5,031 nt of DNA from Chitinophaga pinensis (GTDB lineage Bacteria > Bacteroidota > Bacteroidia > Chitinophagales > Chitinophagaceae): the NCBI GenBank assembly GCA_943324055.2, contig CALPKD020000132.1, positions 1 through 5,031 of the forward strand, given 5' to 3'. The translations under genes and the position numbers were made by a program. The notes under the pieces were generated by a model. The model was not told the origin of the DNA. It did no database searches and saw only the letters and a program-made list of their open reading frames with translations. Below, one piece after another: positions 1 through 4,272 of this stretch (positions are counted from its first letter, which is position 1; each line of letters begins with the position of its first letter).

Positions 1-507
1 AATTTTATCATTTAAAAAATAACCCTTGGTTACCTCGTCCATCACTTTGCCTTTCAACTTATCATTTGGAGCAGGTATTTCGGTAATCGCTTCGTGCAAC
101 TCAACATTAAAATCCTTGTTCAAACTTTCCATCGCAGTTAACCCCCTTGCTTGCATTGTAGAACGGATTTTATTAAAAACCAGTTGAATTCCCTCTTTTA
201 CTATGGCAATATCATCTGATGTATTCAATTGCTTTTCAGCTCTGTCACAATCGTCCATAACGTCCAATAAAGAGACAATTACGTCCTTGCCTGCGGTTTG
301 TATCAAATCGATTCTTTCCTTAGCGGTTCTTCTCTTAAAATTGTCGAATTCAGCCATTAGGCGCAAATATTTATCCTTTTGATCTGCCAAATCTACCTTT
401 AGTTGCTCCAACTCACTAAGTGGCTCTACTTCGGGCTCAGGGGCATTTTCGGCGCCATTTACAGCTTCAACGATTGGTTCTGTTGTGTTTATTTCTTTAT
501 CTTCCAT
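1..507 (-). CDS. grpE: GrpE, nucleotide exchange factor of DnaK (3' end cut by window)
   Basis: Nucleotide exchange factor of the cytoplasmic DnaK-DnaJ chaperone machine; it releases ADP from DnaK so that substrate can be let go. My own translation of the minus strand from the ATG at 507-505 gives 169 codons open to the window edge. Residues 1-30 are acidic and low in complexity, as in GrpE N-termini. Residues 31-65 form the long helix with the family pattern DKYLRLMAEFDNFKRRTAKE. The beta-domain follows with LLDVMDDCDRA (80-90) and the C-terminal signature FNVELHEAI (133-141) then KGYFLNDKI (161-169). Usual GrpE length is about 180-200 residues, so only the last dozen or so should be missing, past position 1. 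dnaJ often follows grpE in this phylum but would be outside the window. Divergent from rlmI, with a good promoter of its own at 535-566. Family assignment is secure. Confidence 0.96.
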   Translation of the reverse strand, partial: MEDKEINTTEPIVEAVNGAENAPEPEVEPLSELEQLKVDLADQKDKYLRLMAEFDNFKRRTAKERIDLIQTAGKDVIVSLLDVMDDCDRAEKQLNTSDDIAIVKEGIQLVFNKIRSTMQARGLTAMESLNKDFNVELHEAITEIPAPNDKLKGKVMDEVTKGYFLNDKI

Positions 508-534
508 AGGTGTCTAATTATTGCAATTACATCC

Positions 535-566
535 CAAAAATATTGCCAAAGCTGTAAAAGAGCAAA
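535..566 (-). promoter_or_regulatory. Bacteroidota-type promoter for grpE
   Basis: On the minus strand, TTTG (566-563) is followed after 20 bases by TATTTTTG (542-535). This matches the known Bacteroidota primary sigma factor consensus TTTG / TAnnTTTG at the -33 and -7 positions exactly, with spacing inside the usual range of about 17-23. Transcription would begin near 528-531 and leave a leader of roughly 20-25 bases before the grpE ATG. No strong Shine-Dalgarno is seen in that leader. The site is inferred by motif only. Confidence 0.62.
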
Positions 567-597
567 ATTGACAGAAAAGCCCTTAAAAATGAACAAG

Positions 598-624
598 TTG
601 TCACCTATTCTGTGACTATATTTG
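598..624 (+). promoter_or_regulatory. Candidate promoter for rlmI, very close to the start codon
   Basis: TATATTTG at 617-624 fits the Bacteroidota -7 box TAnnTTTG exactly. The best -33 candidate is TTG at 598-600, only 16 bases away, slightly under the common spacing. The -7 box ends four bases before the ATG at 629, so the transcript would start on or within a few bases of the start codon. The short spacing keeps confidence modest. An inverted repeat GTCAC (600-604) / GTGAC (612-616) lies between the two boxes. Confidence 0.4.
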
Positions 625-628
625 TGAC

Positions 629-1804
629 ATGACAAAGGTGTATTTAAACAAGCGAATTACGCAGAGAATTGCCATGGGGCACCCATGGATTTATAATAAC
701 GAAGTAGATCGCATCGCAGGACCTATCGAACCAGGTGATATTGTCGAAGTTTACTTTTTTGATGGCCAACTAGCAGGACGTGGATACATCAACCCAGAAT
801 CCCAAATTATCATCCGGTTGCTGACCCGAAAAAGAGAGGAAATAGATCCCGCCTTTTTTCACAAAAAGATTAAGGAAGCTTGGGCATATAGACAGCAATT
901 AGGCTATGTTGAAAATTGCCGTTTAGTATTTGGAGAAGCGGATGGAATACCTGCATTAATCATTGATAAGTTCAATGATTATTTTGTGATTCAGACCTTA
1001 TCCTTAGGCATTGAAAAATGGAAACCCGCAATTGTAGACGCAATTCAATCCATCTTCAAACCAAAAGGTATTTATGAAAGAAACGACGTTCCAGTTAGAG
1101 AACTGGAAGGACTTACGCAAATAAAAGATTTTTTAACAGACCCATTCCCTACTGAAATTATTATTAAAGAAAATGGTTTACAATTTTATGTAAACATTGA
1201 GTCTGGTCAAAAGACAGGTTACTTTTTGGACCAACAAGACAACAGGAGAGCAATTCAAAATATCGTTAAAGGCGCTGATGTATTGGGCGCATTCACTTAC
1301 ACCGGCACCTTCGAAATTCATGCAGCACATTATGGTGCAAAGTCGGTATTGGGTATTGATATTTCAGAAAATGCAGTAGCGCAGGCTAATAAGAATGCCG
1401 AACTAAATAAGTTAGACCATATCGTTAAATTTGAAACGATGAATGCGTTTGATGTGTTAAAAAAATGGGGGAAGGAAGGTAGAAAGTATGATGTAGTAAT
1501 GTTGGACCCTCCTGCATTTACAAAAAGCAGAAACAGTATCGACAAGGCTGTCACTGGATATAAAGAGATTAATTTAAGAGGCATGCAAATGATTAACAAT
1601 GGAGGTTTCCTTGTAACATCCAGCTGTACCAACCTTGTAAGTCCTGAGTTATTTTTAGATACGATTAATATGGCTGCAAGAGATGCTAAAAAAAGAATAA
1701 GACAAGTTACCTATCAAACCCAATCAAGTGACCACCCTATTATTTGGGGCATGGAGAACACCCACTATTTAAAGTTTTTAATAGTTGAAGTTTGCGATCG
1801 TTAG
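629..1804 (+). CDS. rlmI: RlmI-like class I SAM-dependent 23S rRNA cytosine-C5 methyltransferase
   Basis: Predicted cytoplasmic enzyme that transfers a methyl group from SAM to a cytosine in 23S rRNA; E. coli RlmI acts at C1962. At 391 residues it has the family length. An N-terminal PUA-like RNA-binding domain covers about 1-75, with the hallmark GHPWIYNNEV (17-26). A linker domain follows, then motif X ESGQKTGYFLDQQDNR (191-206), motif I VLGAFTYTGTF (218-228), the acidic SAM-ribose site GID (242-244), motif IV LDPPAF (292-297) and motif VI TSSCTNL (330-336), whose Cys333 is the expected catalytic cysteine. The start at 629 is chosen because conserved PUA sequence begins almost at once; Met16 would cut the domain. 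No Shine-Dalgarno is visible. Motif I is slightly unusual: Gly220 stands where Asp or Asn is common, and Thr227 replaces the usual glycine. A single-gene unit is likely, closed by a strong terminator. The exact target base is inferred from the family. Confidence 0.93.
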   Translation: MTKVYLNKRITQRIAMGHPWIYNNEVDRIAGPIEPGDIVEVYFFDGQLAGRGYINPESQIIIRLLTRKREEIDPAFFHKKIKEAWAYRQQLGYVENCRLVFGEADGIPALIIDKFNDYFVIQTLSLGIEKWKPAIVDAIQSIFKPKGIYERNDVPVRELEGLTQIKDFLTDPFPTEIIIKENGLQFYVNIESGQKTGYFLDQQDNRRAIQNIVKGADVLGAFTYTGTFEIHAAHYGAKSVLGIDISENAVAQANKNAELNKLDHIVKFETMNAFDVLKKWGKEGRKYDVVMLDPPAFTKSRNSIDKAVTGYKEINLRGMQMINNGGFLVTSSCTNLVSPELFLDTINMAARDAKKRIRQVTYQTQSSDHPIIWGMENTHYLKFLIVEVCDR

Positions 1805-1857
1805 CTTAATGAACAATTTATATTTTAATAAAAATTGTTCATTAAGCTTCTTTTTTT
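1803..1857 (+). terminator. Intrinsic terminator of rlmI
   Basis: The left arm 1803-1819 and right arm 1832-1848 are perfectly complementary over 17 bp with a 12-base loop, followed by a T-rich run ending at 1857. The stem begins inside the rlmI stop codon (1802-1804), so there is essentially no separate 3' untranslated spacer. The stem is mostly A-T, but its length makes it convincing. Confidence 0.85.
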
Positions 1858-1859
1858 GA

Positions 1860-1891
1860 TTTTACTAGTTGATCACGCATAAAAATATAAA
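1860..1891. repeat. Direct repeat copy 1 (32 bp, unidentified)
   Basis: It starts TTTTACTAG, carries ATCACG in the middle and ends ATATAAA. It aligns to the copy at 1918-1950 with three substitutions and one inserted A. It lies between the two terminators of the convergent region, directly after the rlmI T-tract. I do not recognise the element; the AT-rich ends lower its weight, but the central TACTAG and ATCACG blocks are not low-complexity. Confidence 0.6.
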
Positions 1892-1917
1892 TCTTATTTC
1901 AAACTCCTCAATTTTAT

Positions 1918-1950
1918 TTTTACTAGCTTATCACGAATAAAAAATATAAA
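1918..1950. repeat. Direct repeat copy 2 (33 bp, unidentified)
   Basis: Second copy of the element at 1860-1891, shifted by 58 bp. It keeps TTTTACTAG, ATCACG and the ATATAAA end. Its last bases run into the A-tract that forms the outer stem of the next terminator. No flanking duplication or transposase supports a mobile element. Confidence 0.6.
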
Positions 1951-1983
1951 AAAAGGGTTCCGATATTTCGGAACCCTTTTTTT
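1948..1983. terminator. Bidirectional intrinsic terminator between convergent genes
   Basis: A perfect 16 bp stem (1948-1963 with 1968-1983) closes on a 4-base loop. It has a GC-containing core GGGTTCCGA and is flanked by an A-run on the left and a T-run on the right, so it yields a U-tract when read from either strand. It serves the leftward peroxiredoxin unit and acts as a backup behind the rlmI terminator. Confidence 0.92.
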
Positions 1984-2034
1984 GGTTAAATCCTATAGAT
2001 TTATATTTTATAAAATCTAACAAGATTTAACATT

Positions 2035-2508
2035 TCAGTTTAATTTATTCAATGTAGTTTGAATTGCTTCAAAGTTTGGCAAATCTCCTGGTGTGGCACA
2101 AACTTCCTCATATTGAACCACTCCTTCTTTATCAATTACAAATGCAGCTCTTTTGCTTACACCTTGCATTCCAAAAGCAGGGAATGTTTCATACAAAACA
2201 CCAAATGCAGTAGCAGCCTCTTTATTAAAATCACTCAATAAAGGAAAGTTTAATTTTTGTTCTTCTTTAAACTTACCTAAGCTAAATAGTGAATCTACTG
2301 AGATGCCAAAAACTTGCGCATTGCTATTGTTGTAAACACCGATATTATCTCTAATGTTACATAATTCGGTTGTACATACGCCTGTGAAAGCTAAAGGGAA
2401 AAATAATAATACTACGTTTTTACCTTTGCAATCTGCTAATGTAACGGCATTCTTGTCTGTATCAAATAAAGTAAATGCGGGTGCTGGTTGTCCAATAAAT
2501 GTGCTCAT
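2035..2508 (-). CDS. Peroxiredoxin, AhpE/PrxQ-like
   Basis: Thiol peroxidase that reduces hydrogen peroxide or organic hydroperoxides in the cytoplasm. There is no signal peptide, and 157 residues is a normal size. The thioredoxin-like fold begins with GQPAPAFTLFD (6-16). The active-site motif FFPLAFTGVCTTE (36-48) gives the PxxxTxxC triad Pro38, Thr42 and peroxidatic Cys45; Arg120 in SKRAAFVID (118-126) is the likely catalytic arginine. FPLAFTG and FPLLSDF (88-94) resemble the AhpE group. Cys50, separated from Cys45 by four residues as in Bcp/PrxQ, could act as a resolving cysteine. Two further cysteines are Cys27 and Cys137. Thioredoxin is the probable reductant, by family analogy. It lies 70 bp downstream of the DUF4296 gene on the same strand. 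I see no TTG-containing promoter in that gap, so read-through from upstream or an atypical promoter is possible. The start at 2508 follows an A-rich leader typical of this phylum. Confidence 0.92.
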   Translation of the reverse strand: MSTFIGQPAPAFTLFDTDKNAVTLADCKGKNVVLLFFPLAFTGVCTTELCNIRDNIGVYNNSNAQVFGISVDSLFSLGKFKEEQKLNFPLLSDFNKEAATAFGVLYETFPAFGMQGVSKRAAFVIDKEGVVQYEEVCATPGDLPNFEAIQTTLNKLN

Positions 2509-2578
2509 GTTTTATTTTTATTTTTTGTAAATGATTGTTTGTGGGTTGAAATTAAAATTTGTTTTTAGTACTAGTCTA

Positions 2579-2923
2579 TTATTGTGCTACTAATGTATCA
2601 GTTTTTTCTCTTTTCGAAAACGCACTCACCGAATCCATAAATATCTTAAACTCAATAGGATGCTTTTCCAAATCACTCATAGTTGCATAAAACTGCTCCC
2701 TACTCACTTTGTTTAAGTCAAATATTTGTTGGTAAAACTGAACGTTTTTACGACTAGTTCTCCAAGTACTATCTACTACCGAATTCCGAGTATAGTATTC
2801 ATCTGCTTGCATTAATTGCCAAACAATTACTTTCATCTTATCCTGACTGACCATTGATTTTGGGTCATTTGCCGCATTGCAACTAAATAAAAATAAACAA
2901 ACTATAATTAGTACTTTTCTCAT
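2579..2923 (-). CDS. DUF4296-family putative lipoprotein
   Basis: Small predicted lipoprotein of 114 residues, function unknown. A basic start (MRK) and hydrophobic stretch (4-13) lead to a lipobox LFSC with Cys15 as the likely lipidated residue, so the protein should be anchored in the envelope. The rest is polar and probably helical. The pattern QDKMKVIVWQLMQADEYY (27-44), FYQQIFDLNKVSREQFYATM (63-82) and a terminal KIFMDSVS (93-100) fits what I know of DUF4296, a Bacteroidota family. The ATG overlaps the stop of the DUF4835 gene as ATGA (2923-2920), which points to translational coupling and a shared job with that exported protein. The assignment is from pattern memory, not from a profile search. 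Confidence 0.8.
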   Translation of the reverse strand: MRKVLIIVCLFLFSCNAANDPKSMVSQDKMKVIVWQLMQADEYYTRNSVVDSTWRTSRKNVQFYQQIFDLNKVSREQFYATMSDLEKHPIEFKIFMDSVSAFSKREKTDTLVAQ

Positions 2924-3843
2924 TCTAAAATTTCTTTATACTTATTTAAGTTCGCAATATCAATCGCCGATAATGTGGTAATTAATTGCTTTTTAACCGA
3001 CTTGTCCGACTTCGAAAAGATGCCTGATATTTCCGTTAATTTACCCTGCATTAGAATTGGAACAATCATCGTATTCGTATTCGCCTCTGTAAGGTCTTGC
3101 ATGCTCATTAAAGCATTTAAAATTGTTCCTTTTGCAATATCCGGCTTTTCCCCTAGTTGATCTAACCCTTCTCTGTAATAGCTAAATAATGCTTGATGTA
3201 AAGGGTCAAATCCACTTTTAGTAAGATTATCAATTAGGATGTAACGGTTGCGCTGACCATCATAGGATTTCCAACCTGAAATCCCAGATCCCTCGGGTGC
3301 ATTATACAACACATTTAAGGCCTTTGCAAAATGAGGCGCTCCTCCTTTTAAAGAAAATGAATCATAGTCCAAACCCAATATAATATAAATGTAATAAGCT
3401 AAAGTAGCGGTCAAATTGGCTTCTAGTGGATCCGTCCCTTGTACCCTATTTTCATTAAATTCAATAGGCTGTGACAATTGGTATTTAAACGTGAAATTAG
3501 CGTCTTGCATATTCAATAAGGAACTTGTATAGTTAGCGTTATAAACAGGCCTATTGGACACAATACTCAATTTAGCATCATATACACCTGGCGATACAAC
3601 TGACTCAATCGTAATGAAAAAACTACAATCGATCTTCTCTTCTAAAGAGAACAAATCAGCAGTCCATTTACGTTGATTAATAAAATCCTTTAATTGGGTT
3701 TGTAATTGTCCAAATAGTTTTGGATCAACTTGATTGTCCACCTTACTAGACTGAATTGATACAGTGGCAGACAACTCCTGAGCAGTGGATGAAAGAGATA
3801 ATAATATCCCTAACAAAAAAATAAAGTAGAATTTATTATACAT
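2920..3843 (-). CDS. DUF4835-family exported protein (PorD-like)
   Basis: Exported protein of 307 residues. A Sec signal peptide (1-21) ends STA before Gln22, so the mature protein is probably periplasmic or associated with the outer membrane. Recognisable conserved blocks of DUF4835 are SNRPVYNANY (96-105), FNENRVQGTDPLEANLTATL (129-148), YYIYIILGLDYDSF (150-163), GWKSYDGQRNRY (190-201) and FSYYREGLDQL (220-230). I recall some databases naming this family PorD and linking it to type IX secretion; that link is weak here because no other secretion gene is present. In many Bacteroidota it sits just after coaBC and near rpoZ and bamD. Here rpoZ is the direct upstream neighbour, 84 bp away, with a terminator between. 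It is coupled by a 4-base overlap to the DUF4296 lipoprotein. The start at 3843 is set by the signal peptide. Molecular role unknown. Confidence 0.85.
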   Translation of the reverse strand: MYNKFYFIFLLGILLSLSSTAQELSATVSIQSSKVDNQVDPKLFGQLQTQLKDFINQRKWTADLFSLEEKIDCSFFITIESVVSPGVYDAKLSIVSNRPVYNANYTSSLLNMQDANFTFKYQLSQPIEFNENRVQGTDPLEANLTATLAYYIYIILGLDYDSFSLKGGAPHFAKALNVLYNAPEGSGISGWKSYDGQRNRYILIDNLTKSGFDPLHQALFSYYREGLDQLGEKPDIAKGTILNALMSMQDLTEANTNTMIVPILMQGKLTEISGIFSKSDKSVKKQLITTLSAIDIANLNKYKEILE

Positions 3844-3870
3844 ACTCGTAAAAATTATAGGCTAAAATAT

Positions 3871-3909
3871 AAAAACGTCCCGACATCAAAATAATTTCGG
3901 GACGTTTTT
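3871..3909 (-). terminator. Intrinsic terminator after rpoZ
   Basis: A 13 bp perfect stem pairs 3871-3883 with 3897-3909 around a 13-base loop and contains the GC-rich core CGTCCCGA. Read on the minus strand the right arm comes first and the stem runs into TTTTTATATTTT, a good U-tract. It begins 18 bases after the rpoZ stop and separates bamD-rpoZ from the DUF4835-DUF4296 pair. Confidence 0.85.
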
Positions 3910-3927
3910 AAAATACATAAGTAACGA

Positions 3928-4272
3928 CTAGCGAAATAAGTTCTCGTCTTCGTTCTTACGGTAATATATTTTATCATCGATAAATTCAGCAGTTGCTAAA
4001 ATCGCAGGATTTGGCATACGCTCATACGCCTTAGAAATTTCGATTTGCTCTTTATTCTCGTGAATTTCTTCTAAGCTATCCGTATGACTTGCAAACTCTT
4101 CTAACTTGCTATGCAATTCTTCTCTGATAGAAATATTGATTTGATTTGCTCTTCTAGCTATAATAGAAATTGATTCGTACAAATTTCCGGTTTTTGCTTT
4201 TAAAGCTTTCAAACTTTTTGTTTCTACAACAGAAGGTGTATTAGCACCCATATGTCTTCTTAGTTTACTCAT
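3928..4272 (-). CDS. rpoZ: DNA-directed RNA polymerase omega subunit
   Basis: Omega subunit of RNA polymerase, which wraps the C-terminal end of beta-prime and helps assembly; homologous to eukaryotic Rpb6. The 114 residues fit the Bacteroidota form, which differs from the proteobacterial one. Conserved parts are GNLYESISIIARRANQI (29-45), equivalent to the family's core helix, then EELHSKLEEFA (51-61), EQIEISKAYERMPNP (75-89) and ATAEFIDDKIYYR (93-105). The ATG overlaps the bamD stop as ATGA (4272-4269), so translation is likely coupled to bamD. Met8 is a possible alternative start, but the overlap favours the first. The leader is A-rich with no clear Shine-Dalgarno. bamD next to omega is a recurring arrangement in this phylum. 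Followed by its own terminator. Confidence 0.92.
   Translation of the reverse strand: MSKLRRHMGANTPSVVETKSLKALKAKTGNLYESISIIARRANQINISIREELHSKLEEFASHTDSLEEIHENKEQIEISKAYERMPNPAILATAEFIDDKIYYRKNEDENLFR

Noticed and set aside
568..573. TTGACA resembling a sigma70 -35 box
   Set aside because: No TATAAT-like box follows at 16-18 bases, and Bacteroidota primary promoters do not use this consensus.
403..615. 70-residue plus-strand open frame
   Set aside because: It lies mostly antisense to the 5' part of grpE and the intergenic promoter region. Its translation is rich in Phe, Tyr and Cys with no domain pattern, while the grpE frame is clearly conserved.
1197..1632. Open frames inside rlmI on both strands (1197-1379 plus, 1330-1632 minus)
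   Set aside because: They are shadows of the methyltransferase catalytic domain, whose motifs X, I, IV and VI occupy the true frame across this stretch.
1860..1950. Direct repeats as a CRISPR array or insertion-sequence ends
   Set aside because: There are only two copies, in direct orientation, with one 26 bp interval and imperfect identity. No cas or transposase gene and no target-site duplication is present.
2059..2335. Plus-strand open frames opposite the peroxiredoxin gene
   Set aside because: They are antisense to a well-conserved enzyme, the compositions look like reverse reading, and no start context or family pattern is seen.
2975..3160. 61-residue plus-strand open frame opposite DUF4835
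   Set aside because: It is antisense to the C-terminal part of the DUF4835 gene, with no independent support.
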